The translations under genes and the position numbers were made by a program. The notes beneath the pieces were generated by a model that did no database searches, was not told where the DNA came from, and saw only the letters and a program-made list of their open reading frames with translations. Below are positions 16,677 to 24,965 of a stretch of 64,000 nucleotides of DNA, in pieces; position 1 is the first letter of the stretch; the number at the start of each line of letters is the position of its first letter. This DNA comes from Agrobacterium vitis (GTDB taxonomy: Bacteria; Pseudomonadota; Alphaproteobacteria; Rhizobiales; Rhizobiaceae). The stretch covers positions 1,054,001-1,118,000 of the forward strand of contig NZ_CP146244.1 of assembly GCF_037039395.1 (NCBI RefSeq), in the 5' to 3' direction.

Positions 16677-17984
16677 GTGACACAGGACCTTGCACAATTC
16701 GCCGTTGAGCGCGGCATCAAATATTTCATGATCAGCTATACCGACCTGTTTGGCGCGCAACGCGCCAAGCTGGTGCCAGCCCAAGCCATTGCCGATATGC
16801 AAAAGGACGGCGCAGGCTTTGCAGGCTTCGCCACATGGCTGGACCTCACCCCCGCCCATCCCGATCTGTTTGCTGTTCCAGACGCATCTTCCGTGATCCA
16901 GCTGCCATGGAAAAAAGACGTGGCATGGGTCGCAGCCGATTGCGTGATGGACGACAAGCCGGTGGAGCAGGCTCCGCGTGTGATGCTGAAAAAGCTGGTC
17001 GAGGAAGCAGCCTCTATGGGGCTTCGGGTCAAGACCGGGGTTGAGCCGGAATTTTTCCTGATTTCGGCAGACGGCAAGACGATTTCTGACGAATTCGACA
17101 CCGCTGAAAAGCCCTGCTACGACCAACAAGCCTTGATGCGCCGCTATGATGTGATTGCCGAAATCTGCGACCACATGCTGGAACTAGGCTGGAAGCCTTA
17201 CCAAAACGACCACGAAGACGCCAACGGCCAGTTTGAAATGAACTGGGAATATGACGACGCGCTGAAAACCGCTGACAAGCATTCCTTCTTCAAATTCATG
17301 GTCAAATCGGTGGCTGAAAAGCATGGTCTGCGGGCCACCTTCATGCCAAAGCCGTTCAAGGGTCTCACGGGCAATGGCTGCCACGCCCATATTTCGGTGT
17401 GGGATAATGACGGCAAGATCAATGCCTTTGCTGATAAGGCCATGCCGTTTGGCCTGTCTGCCAAGGGCAAAACCTTCCTCGGCGGCATTATGAAACATGC
17501 TTCTGCACTGGCTGCCGTGACCAACCCAACCGTCAACTCCTACAAACGCATCAATGCGCCACGCACGGTTTCCGGTGCCACATGGGCTCCCAACACGGTG
17601 ACATGGACTGGCAATAACCGCACCCATATGGTCCGCGTGCCGGGTCCGGGTCGGTTTGAACTGCGCCTGCCCGATGGTGCGGTGAACCCTTATTTGCTTC
17701 AGGCCATCATCATTGCCGCTGGTCTGTCTGGTCTGAAAACCAATGCCGACCCCGGCCCGCATTACGACATTGATATGTACCGCGAAGGCCATACGGTGAC
17801 GGACGCGCCGAAGTTACCGCTCAACCTCTTGGATGCGCTTCGCGCCTATGAAGCCGATACCGAATTGCAGCATGCCTTGGGCATGGACTTCTCCAAAGCC
17901 TATCTGAAGCTCAAACAAGACGAGTGGACAAGCTATTGTTCGCAGTTCACCGCTTGGGAGCACCAGACAACACTGGATATCTGA
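16677..17984 (+). CDS. gmaS: Gamma-glutamylmethylamide synthetase / type III glutamine synthetase (GlnT)
   Basis: 435 residues of the glutamine synthetase catalytic family. The start is a GTG at 16677 after a CAGGGGAACGAC stretch. The sequence shows the N-terminal beta-grasp part, the ATP/metal site EPEFFL (near residue 123), NGCHAHISVWDNDG and the adenylate/glutamate site region RVPGPGRFELRLPDGAVNPY. In rhizobia it is usually annotated glnT. In methylamine users the close relative GmaS ligates glutamate and methylamine using ATP. The adjacent mgs and mgd genes make GmaS the better call, though glutamine synthetase activity is not excluded. Confidence 0.87.
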   Translation: MTQDLAQFAVERGIKYFMISYTDLFGAQRAKLVPAQAIADMQKDGAGFAGFATWLDLTPAHPDLFAVPDASSVIQLPWKKDVAWVAADCVMDDKPVEQAPRVMLKKLVEEAASMGLRVKTGVEPEFFLISADGKTISDEFDTAEKPCYDQQALMRRYDVIAEICDHMLELGWKPYQNDHEDANGQFEMNWEYDDALKTADKHSFFKFMVKSVAEKHGLRATFMPKPFKGLTGNGCHAHISVWDNDGKINAFADKAMPFGLSAKGKTFLGGIMKHASALAAVTNPTVNSYKRINAPRTVSGATWAPNTVTWTGNNRTHMVRVPGPGRFELRLPDGAVNPYLLQAIIIAAGLSGLKTNADPGPHYDIDMYREGHTVTDAPKLPLNLLDALRAYEADTELQHALGMDFSKAYLKLKQDEWTSYCSQFTAWEHQTTLDI

Positions 17985-17998
17985 CATGAAGGGAATGC

Positions 17999-18018
17999 CA
18001 GGGGGGGGTCGCCCCCTG
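17999..18018. terminator. Bidirectional hairpin between gmaS and the MHS transporter
   Basis: CAGGGGG / CCCCCTG forms a 7-bp stem with a short loop, containing a run of eight G. It lies between two converging genes, 14 bp after the gmaS stop and 8 bp before the transporter stop. There is only a weak T-tract. Confidence 0.5.
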
Positions 18019-18026
18019 CTTTCGAA

Positions 18027-19373
18027 TTAAAGCGTTGCTGTTGTCTGGCGGCTGGCAAGTTCCTCTATTCCAGCCTTCGCCTCGATCCCATCGCCTTTCA
18101 GCGTCAGATAGACGCCGAGCACAAAGGCGAGGGCGGCGATGAACAGCAGGTAATAGGCATGTGCCATCGGGTTGATCGGTAGCAGGCTGGCCACCGCAAT
18201 CGGCGTCAATCCGCCGAAAATCGCGTAGGAGACATTGTAGGAAAACGACAGGCCGGTGAAGCGGACGGGTGCGGGGAAGGCGCGCACCATCACGTATGGC
18301 ACGGCCCCGACGATGCCCACGGAAAGGCCCATCACGGCATAGAGCACAAACAGGACCGGAACCGAAACGCTTGCATAGGTGTAGAAGGCAAAGGTCGCGG
18401 CGGCTAAAAATACACTCCCAACCATTAAAAACCGCCCGGAGCCGAATTTATCGACAATCGCGCCGGATGCCGCTGTGCTGAAAATCAGGAACAATGTCCC
18501 GAAACTGGTGGCGGACAGGGCGATCTGCGCGCTGTAGCCATAGAGTTTTTGCAGGAGCGTGGCCGTCATCAGCGTGGTGACGACGAGGCAGGCGGCGAGC
18601 ACCCAGGTCAAGGCCATGGAAATGATGACGGCAGCTGGATAATCGCGCAGCACGGTTTTCAGCGGCAGTTCCATCACCGTCGTCCGCGCCTGACGCATCT
18701 CGGCAAAAACAGGGGTTTCCTGAAGCCAGCGCCGCAGGTAGACGGCGACAAGGCCGAAGAAGCCGCCGAGGAAGAAGGGGATGCGCCAGGCATAGGCGGC
18801 GACATCTTCCGGCGTGAACATCGAATTGATGACGGTTGCGATCAACGAACCCAGCAGAATGCCGAGCGTCAGACCAGAGCAGAGAAAACCGCAGGCAAAG
18901 CCGACCCGGCGAAACGGCACATGCTCCGACACGAAGGTCCAGGCACCCGGCACCTCGCCACCGATGGCAACGCCCTGCAACAGCCGCATGACGATCAGCA
19001 ACACGGGTGCGGCAATGCCGATGGAGGCATAGGTGGGCATGGCGGCCATGCCAAGGGTGGAAAGCGCCATCAGCAGGATGGAGAAGGCAAAGACTTTCTT
19101 GCGGCCAAACACATCGCCGAAATGGGCCAGGATCAACCCGCCCAGGGGGCGAACCAGATAGCCCGCAGCAAAAATCCCGAAGGTCTGGATCGTCACCAGC
19201 CAGTCCGGCATGTCTGCGGGGAAAAACAGCTTGCCGATTACGCCTGCGAAAAACACGAAGATGATGAAATCGTAGAATTCCAAGGCCCCGCCCAAGGCTG
19301 AAAGCCCGAGTGTGCGAAAATCTGCCCGGGTAAGCTGACGGGGAGGCGATGCCGGAGTGCTGATGGGGGACAT
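18027..19373 (-). CDS. MFS transporter, metabolite:H+ symporter (MHS/ShiA/ProP-like)
   Basis: 448 residues with about twelve hydrophobic segments. FGDVFGRKKVFAFS between helices 2 and 3 is the MFS signature, and the loop near residue 205 (YLRRWLQETPVF) matches the MHS subfamily. MHS proteins import organic acids and compatible solutes with protons. It lies 55 bp downstream of an FMN-dependent 2-hydroxyacid dehydrogenase on the same strand, so a lactate-like or other 2-hydroxyacid substrate is a reasonable guess. A role in methylamine or methylglutamate uptake is not indicated, since it is convergent with gmaS. Confidence 0.85.
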   Translation of the reverse strand: MSPISTPASPPRQLTRADFRTLGLSALGGALEFYDFIIFVFFAGVIGKLFFPADMPDWLVTIQTFGIFAAGYLVRPLGGLILAHFGDVFGRKKVFAFSILLMALSTLGMAAMPTYASIGIAAPVLLIVMRLLQGVAIGGEVPGAWTFVSEHVPFRRVGFACGFLCSGLTLGILLGSLIATVINSMFTPEDVAAYAWRIPFFLGGFFGLVAVYLRRWLQETPVFAEMRQARTTVMELPLKTVLRDYPAAVIISMALTWVLAACLVVTTLMTATLLQKLYGYSAQIALSATSFGTLFLIFSTAASGAIVDKFGSGRFLMVGSVFLAAATFAFYTYASVSVPVLFVLYAVMGLSVGIVGAVPYVMVRAFPAPVRFTGLSFSYNVSYAIFGGLTPIAVASLLPINPMAHAYYLLFIAALAFVLGVYLTLKGDGIEAKAGIEELASRQTTATL

Positions 19374-19428
19374 GATCCTGCCTTGCGATAAAACCTATTC
19401 GGTTTGGTCGCCGATTATCTACAGGATT

Positions 19429-20634
19429 TCAAGGTGCAGAACAGGATTTACCCGTAAAGGGTGAGAGAATTGGTTCAGCAAGGCCCGCAGCGAAAGGATT
19501 TCCCATCATGATCGATGCGTCTATCTCCGAAATCAACCGCTTGCCGCACAGTGCCATGCTGATATCGAGCTCCCTGGCGATGATCTCCAGGGCTCGTTGT
19601 ACGCCAGCCCGTCCGTCCGCGCCAAGCCCGTAGAGAAAAGGCCGGCCGATATAGGTCCCCTTGGCGCCCAGGGCCAAGGCCTTTAACACATCCTGGCCCG
19701 AGCGGATGCCGCCATCGATATGCACTTCGATCCGGTCTCCCACCGCCTCGACAATCGAGGTCAGCATGGAGATCGATGACGGCGCGCCGTCCAGCTGGCG
19801 ACCACCGTGGTTGGAGACGATGATCGCATCCGCCCCGCTATCGGCGGCGGCGCGGGCGTCCTCTACATCAAGAATGCCCTTGAGGATCAATTTCCCGCCC
19901 CAGCGCTCCTTGATCCAGGCGACGTCGCTCCACGACAGTTTCGGATCGAACTGTTCCGCCGTCCAGGCCGACAGCGAAGACAGGCTGGAGACGTTTTTGG
20001 CATGGCCAATGATATTGCCGAAGTGACGCCGCCGTGTATTGGCCATGCCGATGCACCATTGCGGCCTGGTCGCCATCTGCCAGAGATGTTTCGGGGTGAA
20101 TCTCGGTGGAGCCGACAGGCCATTGCGCAGGTCCCTATGGCGCTGTCCGAGGATTTGCAGATCAAGCGTCAACACCAGCGCCGAGCAATGGGCGGCCTTG
20201 GCGCGGTCGATCAGGCTGTTGACGAAATCGCGGTCCTTCATCACGTAAAGCTGGAACCAGAAAGGTCGGCGGGTATGAAGCGCGACATCCTCAATCGAGC
20301 AGATACTCATGGTGGACAGTGTGAAAGGCACCCCAAATGCCTCCGCTGCTTCCGCCGCGAGAATTTCCCCATCGGCATGCTGCATGCCGGTCATGCCGGT
20401 CGGGGCGAGCGCCACCGGCATGGTGACAGGCTCACCGATCATCGTGCTTTCCAGTGACCGCTCTGTCATATCGACCAGAACCCGCTGGCGCAGCTTGATA
20501 CGGGCAAAATCACTCTCGTTGGCGTGGTAAGTGCTCTCGGTCCACGACCCGCTATCGGCATAGTCGAAGAACATTTTCGGGACACGGCGCCGTGCCTGGC
20601 GTTTCAGGTCATCGATTGTCAATGCTGTGGGCAT
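19429..20634 (-). CDS. FMN-dependent alpha-hydroxy acid dehydrogenase (LldD-like)
   Basis: 401 residues. The ATG at 20634 follows AAGGTGCC. In-frame upstream ATGs exist at 20652 and further, but they extend into non-conserved sequence. The FMN/catalytic segment SNHGGRQLDGAPSS (His base, Arg substrate ligand) and DGGIRSGQDVLKALALGAK are intact. The family oxidises L-lactate, glycolate or mandelate to the 2-oxo acid. No membrane anchor is evident. The transporter gene follows on the same strand, probably co-transcribed. Confidence 0.88.
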   Translation of the reverse strand: MPTALTIDDLKRQARRRVPKMFFDYADSGSWTESTYHANESDFARIKLRQRVLVDMTERSLESTMIGEPVTMPVALAPTGMTGMQHADGEILAAEAAEAFGVPFTLSTMSICSIEDVALHTRRPFWFQLYVMKDRDFVNSLIDRAKAAHCSALVLTLDLQILGQRHRDLRNGLSAPPRFTPKHLWQMATRPQWCIGMANTRRRHFGNIIGHAKNVSSLSSLSAWTAEQFDPKLSWSDVAWIKERWGGKLILKGILDVEDARAAADSGADAIIVSNHGGRQLDGAPSSISMLTSIVEAVGDRIEVHIDGGIRSGQDVLKALALGAKGTYIGRPFLYGLGADGRAGVQRALEIIARELDISMALCGKRLISEIDASIMMGNPFAAGLAEPILSPFTGKSCSAP

Positions 20635-20788
20635 GGCACCTTGTCCTTCCATATTTGCGCATCGTTTTGGACATGGTGTGCGGCCAAATTTCGGCGGTTG
20701 CAAGCGGTCCATAGTATCCGCTGAGAAAAAAGACTGCCCAGATTTCTGGTCGGCCTTCAGTTTGTTGACAAACCCCGATCTCGGCATT

Positions 20789-20900
20789 TCGTCACCCTCG
20801 GGCTTGTCCCGAGGGTCTGTTGCCGCCGAATAAGACGTTGAGGTTGTTGGATTAAATCAACGGGTTTAGATGCTCGGCAAAAGGCCGAGCGTGACGTCGA
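20789..20900. repeat. RIME-like intergenic mosaic repeat
   Basis: Two palindromes, CCCTCGGG-N5-CCCGAGGG (20795-20815) and GCTCGGC...GCCGAGC (20872-20890), are separated by about 55 bp. The outer ends are inverted to each other (CGTCAC-CTCGG against CCGAG-CGTGACG). Length and two-palindrome design match the RIME1 elements described in Rhizobium. The rest of the 346-bp gap 20635-20980 holds no gene I can support, but imperfect copies of CTGG-CGGCCTT flank the element at about 20752 and 20952. Confidence 0.65.
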
Positions 20901-20980
20901 GGATAAATGCAGGCTTTGTCAGCGGTTTGAAGATCGTCCCGATTGCTGGACGGCCTTTAAACTGTCTCACGCCTAATGGC

Positions 20981-22258
20981 TCACTTCGTCGCCGTTGCCA
21001 CGTTGATCTTGTCGATATCGGCGGCCAGGGCGTCATAGGTCTGTTGCAGCGTCAATTCGCCGACGATCAACTGGCTCATGCGCTGGACGATCTGCTGGTA
21101 AAGCGCCGAGCCGCCTTTTTTCTTTTCAAAGATCCGTGCTTCCTGCGGCACGTTCTTTTCGTTGTCGTTGAAGACGGCCATGGATGCCTTGGCATTGTCG
21201 TCCGTCAGCTTGTATTGTGGCTTGTCGATCTCCGCGCCCGTCAGGATCACGTAGTTTTCGGCAATCTCGCGCTGGACTTTTTCGGAGCCGAGAAATTCGA
21301 TGAACTGGGCCACGGCTTCCGGGTATTTAGTGCGTTTGAAACCGGCGATGGCGGTGGCGCCCGGCATGGCATAGCAGCCAGCGGTGCCGCAGGGTGCGTT
21401 AATTGCGGTCCATTCGAAGGCGTCACCGATCTTCTTCTGGAACGGATTGACCATCCAGTTGCCAGCCAGATAGGTCACGACATTGCCGTTGACGAATTCG
21501 TCGCCCATGTTCTTGTATTGCGAGCCACCGGCAGCGCCCCACATTTCCTTGGGAAAGCTGCCATCCTTCGTCCAGTTGTAGAGATCGGCAATATAGGTCT
21601 TGGCGGCCTCATCGGGAAAGCTGAACTTGCCGTCCTTCACATAGGACGAGCCATAGGAAAAGGCGGCGCCGGAAAACCGGTGGCCGGAACGGTCCATGGT
21701 GAAGGGGATCTGTACGCCGGTCTTTTTCGCCACCCGGGCGGAAGCCTCAACGATGTCCTTCAGCGTTGCTTTCGGACCGGGCAGCGGCTCTTCCGCCTGC
21801 TCGAACAATGTCTTGTTGACGAAGGGCAGGTTCAGCGTCTGCGAGGCGACATAGCCATTAATCGATTGCGGGTCGTTGACGCCGGGCAGGCGCAACTGGT
21901 TGAGGCTTTCGCCATGCAGTTTCGCGTAACCATCCGGGTCCTTCATATAGGGCCGCATGTCGAGAAAGAAGGGTGCCAATTGCCAATCGGTGATCTTGGC
22001 CAGATCAGGGCCTTCGCCGACAGCCAGCTGCACCGGCAATTGCTTGGCGACAGCATCATAGCCCGAGGACACGAAATTGACCTTCACGTCAGGATGAGCG
22101 GCTTCGAACTGCTTGCTCAGCGCCGCCATATGCTCGACATAGGAGTGATCGTCATCGGTGAACAGAAAGGTGATGGTCTTGGTTTCGGCAAAGGCCGGAT
22201 GGCTGAGCGCAAGTGCAGACAAGACGATGGCACTGACGCCTGACAGAATTTTCGACAT
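20981..22258 (-). CDS. Sugar ABC transporter substrate-binding protein (family 1)
   Basis: 425 residues with a clear Sec signal peptide (hydrophobic residues 5-20, cleavage after AFA at about 24). The mature protein begins ETKTITFLF and shows the family 1 solute-binding pattern. The ATG at 22258 has a GGGAGGGAATC site. An upstream in-frame start (22312) was rejected. It is divergent from the pectin-degradation operon that encodes an ATPase and two permeases but no binding protein, so it almost certainly feeds that importer, probably with unsaturated galacturonide or rhamnogalacturonan oligosaccharides. Confidence 0.9.
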   Translation of the reverse strand: MSKILSGVSAIVLSALALSHPAFAETKTITFLFTDDDHSYVEHMAALSKQFEAAHPDVKVNFVSSGYDAVAKQLPVQLAVGEGPDLAKITDWQLAPFFLDMRPYMKDPDGYAKLHGESLNQLRLPGVNDPQSINGYVASQTLNLPFVNKTLFEQAEEPLPGPKATLKDIVEASARVAKKTGVQIPFTMDRSGHRFSGAAFSYGSSYVKDGKFSFPDEAAKTYIADLYNWTKDGSFPKEMWGAAGGSQYKNMGDEFVNGNVVTYLAGNWMVNPFQKKIGDAFEWTAINAPCGTAGCYAMPGATAIAGFKRTKYPEAVAQFIEFLGSEKVQREIAENYVILTGAEIDKPQYKLTDDNAKASMAVFNDNEKNVPQEARIFEKKKGGSALYQQIVQRMSQLIVGELTLQQTYDALAADIDKINVATATK

Positions 22259-22269
22259 GATTCCCTCCC

Positions 22270-22285
22270 GTAAAAATATTTTCAT
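22270..22285. promoter_or_regulatory. Candidate operator, copy 1 (GTAAAAATATTTTCAT)
   Basis: This 16-bp sequence lies 12 bp upstream of the binding-protein start. It contains the palindrome AAATATTT and reappears with one extra A at 22413. Shared placement before both divergent genes suggests a common regulator, possibly the LacI protein encoded at the far end of the operon. No experimental basis. Confidence 0.4.
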
Positions 22286-22412
22286 AATTGGCGCGACAAT
22301 CCTCAATGTCACGCTCCTCCGCCCTCTTTTTGCGACTTGACAAACGCATCGTCAAGCTGTTTCGTTGGTGAAAATTCGGCGATCTCTGATTTTTCTATCG
22401 AAATTCGACCGA

Positions 22413-22430
22413 GTAAAAAATATTTTCATG
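22413..22430. promoter_or_regulatory. Candidate operator, copy 2 (GTAAAAAATATTTTCATG)
   Basis: Second copy of the element, 19 bp upstream of the first enzyme gene of the pectin operon and in the same orientation as copy 1. Binding here would block translation-proximal sequence or transcription of the plus-strand operon. See copy 1. Confidence 0.4.
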
Positions 22431-22448
22431 ATCGCAGGGAGGCGAGCC

Positions 22449-24965
22449 ATGAACGATCATTTCGCGTCAGCAGCAAAAGACCCTGTTTACGAGGTCCGTA
22501 CCGGGGAGACGATCACGTCCTGGCTGCTCTCGCCGCTTGCCGCCAGTGTGTTTGCAGGTATTGCAGCGCCCGCCGAGGACCGCGTCGATTACCGCTTCAT
22601 CAACGGCTTCGTCGATGTCGGCGATCTGCCGTGCCGCAAGGCGTTCTGGGCGACGATGGTCGGGCGCGATCTGGCGCCGGAGCGCGACTGGGAGCCTGAT
22701 CACCTCAATCTGCCGGGCGCCAATCGTCGGGTGGAATTCACCCATTTCTGGCATGTTCCGACCCATGTGCGCCGTTGGCTGCGCGGCACGTTCAGGGCCG
22801 CGGCGGCGAGAAGCCTGGCGCTGCGGCTGAAGACCTGCGGTGGGGTGCGGATCTGGGTGAATGGCGTGGAACAGGTTCGCTTCGAACCGTTCCGGCGCAA
22901 TTTCGAATCCATGTCGGATGTCACCCTGCAACTGACCGAGGGCGATAATGACATTCTGGTTCACACCGAAGACCTGGCAGAACGCGACACGGTCTGGTTT
23001 GTCGAACTGGAAGTGACGGATGCAGAGCCAATTGCCGTGCTTTTGCCTGCGGTTCTGGATGGGGCGACGGTTGCGCGGCTGGAACGGCTGATGCGCAGCG
23101 TGCGCCCCGCTCGCGATGTGTTTTGCGGTCAACCGCTCGAATTGCTGTTCGATGAGGCGCCGCAGACCGATGTTCCGGTGGAGATCACCGTCTACAGCCA
23201 TGGCCATGAGCGTGCCGTTCTGGCAAAGGCGCAGGCGGTGCTGCGCGCCGGGGATAGAACCCTTGCTGTGCAAGAAACACTCGGTATTGCTGATGGCTAT
23301 CACGGCGTGCGGCTGCGCATGGGCGAGGGCGCCAGTGTGGCGAGCCGGGTGATCGATGCTGCTTTCCTCACCCGCGTACAGCCGGAGATTTCGCGGGATA
23401 GCCTGGGGGAGCGCAAACAGCAGGCGCTTGCCTACTCGGCCCTCCATGGTGCGCCGCGCATCGGGCGAGTGCTGGCCATGGCGGCCTGTGGGCAGGTGGA
23501 TGACGCGGTGCTGCAGAAACTCCTGAGCGATACACTCGCCTCTATCGACCGGCGGGAGGATTGCTCGGATTTCATTCTTGTGCCGCTGTTGTGGCTGCTC
23601 GGCGCTTACCCTGATGTTCTAACGCTGGACCAGCGCGAACGGGTGCGCCAATCGGTGCTGAACTATCGCTATTGGGTCGATGAGCCGGGCAATGACACGA
23701 TGTGGTTCTGGAGCGAGAACCATGTTCTCTGCTTCCATACCAGCCAGCTCCTGGCCGGTCAGTTGATGCCGGATGCGGTGTTTTCCGCGTCTGGCCGCAC
23801 GGGAGAACAGCAGGCGGCGCTGGCCCGTCAGCGCCTGCATCGCTGGTTTGACAGCGTCGAGGCGCATGGATTGGCGGAATGGAATTCTGCTGCCTATTAC
23901 CCTATTGATTTCATTGGTCTGCTGGCGCTGGACCATTGGGCGGAACCTGACATCGCCACCCGCGCTCGCCAGCAGCTGGACCTGATTTTTAGAATGATTG
24001 CCCTGCATACGCTGGCGGGCGTGCCTGCCGGATCGCAGGGCCGCGCCTATGACAAGGAATTGCGGGCCGGGCCGCTGACGGAACTCGCTCCTTTCGCCTG
24101 GGTGGCGTTTGGAGAGGGCTGGCTGAATGGCGGCGTTGCCTCGCTGCCCATGTTCTGCGCCAGCCAGTATCAGCCGCCGGAGGATCTGGTTCCACTGGCG
24201 AGGCTGAAGCACGGACGAAACATCGAGGCGCGGTATGCGCAGGGGCTGGAAAGCGGCAAGCTTGTGGTGTTCAAGACCCACGCCTCGCAGCTTTCGACGG
24301 TGGTTGATCATAAGACCGGACGCAAAGGCCATCAGCAGCATGTGCTGGATATCAGGCTGGCTGGCCATCCGATGGCGCGGCTCTGGATCAACCATCCCGG
24401 CGAAGACGATCCGTGGGGATCGCAGCGTCCTTCCTATTGGGCGGGAAGCGGCATCCTGCCCCGCGTCGCGCAATATCGCGATACCGCCCTGCTGATTGCC
24501 GATACGCAAGGCGGACGCCTGCCGTTCACCCACGCCTATCTGGGCATAGACGGTCTGGACGAGGTGATCACTGAGGAAAACTGGGTCTTCGCCCGCTCGG
24601 GACAAGGGTTTGCCGCCCTTTACAACAGTCACGGCCTGGAACCGATGGACGCAGGCGCGACAGCGGGCCGCGAACTGCGGGCGTTGGCTCCGATTTCGGG
24701 TTGGGTGGCCATTGTCGGCGCCGGGGACGCGCCGGCTTTCGAGATTTTCTGTGAAAAGGCACGAGCAACCAGCATCGATTTCGATCCGCTGGCGAGAACT
24801 CTTCGAGTTCATCCCCCGGGCCGTGAGGCGCTGTTTTTGGCGTATGACGGCGACTTTCGGCTGGGGACACGTCCGCTGCCCTTCCAACATGAACAGCCGC
24901 AACCGGTGCTGACCTATGACAGCACTCAACCGGATCAGGGTGAAACCACCCCATTATATCAGTAG
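22449..24965 (+). CDS. Uncharacterised 838-aa protein of the pectin operon, putative polysaccharide lyase or hydrolase
   Basis: I do not recognise a named family. The ATG at 22449 follows GGGAGGCGAGCC. Residues about 1-230 look like beta-rich, sandwich-type sequence. Residues about 330-580 look like an (alpha/alpha) toroid, with NDTMWFWSENHVLCFHTSQL, whose SENH resembles heparinase/alginate-lyase-type toroids, and later EWNSAAYYPIDFIGLLAL. The C-terminal 250 residues are again beta-rich. There is no signal peptide, so it would act on imported oligosaccharide. It is followed directly by GH105 and GH28 genes. A lyase, hydrolase or esterase on rhamnogalacturonan fragments is plausible but unproven. 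Confidence 0.6.
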   Translation: MNDHFASAAKDPVYEVRTGETITSWLLSPLAASVFAGIAAPAEDRVDYRFINGFVDVGDLPCRKAFWATMVGRDLAPERDWEPDHLNLPGANRRVEFTHFWHVPTHVRRWLRGTFRAAAARSLALRLKTCGGVRIWVNGVEQVRFEPFRRNFESMSDVTLQLTEGDNDILVHTEDLAERDTVWFVELEVTDAEPIAVLLPAVLDGATVARLERLMRSVRPARDVFCGQPLELLFDEAPQTDVPVEITVYSHGHERAVLAKAQAVLRAGDRTLAVQETLGIADGYHGVRLRMGEGASVASRVIDAAFLTRVQPEISRDSLGERKQQALAYSALHGAPRIGRVLAMAACGQVDDAVLQKLLSDTLASIDRREDCSDFILVPLLWLLGAYPDVLTLDQRERVRQSVLNYRYWVDEPGNDTMWFWSENHVLCFHTSQLLAGQLMPDAVFSASGRTGEQQAALARQRLHRWFDSVEAHGLAEWNSAAYYPIDFIGLLALDHWAEPDIATRARQQLDLIFRMIALHTLAGVPAGSQGRAYDKELRAGPLTELAPFAWVAFGEGWLNGGVASLPMFCASQYQPPEDLVPLARLKHGRNIEARYAQGLESGKLVVFKTHASQLSTVVDHKTGRKGHQQHVLDIRLAGHPMARLWINHPGEDDPWGSQRPSYWAGSGILPRVAQYRDTALLIADTQGGRLPFTHAYLGIDGLDEVITEENWVFARSGQGFAALYNSHGLEPMDAGATAGRELRALAPISGWVAIVGAGDAPAFEIFCEKARATSIDFDPLARTLRVHPPGREALFLAYDGDFRLGTRPLPFQHEQPQPVLTYDSTQPDQGETTPLYQ

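Noticed and set aside
20870..22243. 457-codon plus-strand frame opposite the binding protein
   Set aside because: The minus strand encodes a signal peptide and a complete solute-binding protein; the plus frame is valine/leucine-rich shadow sequence.
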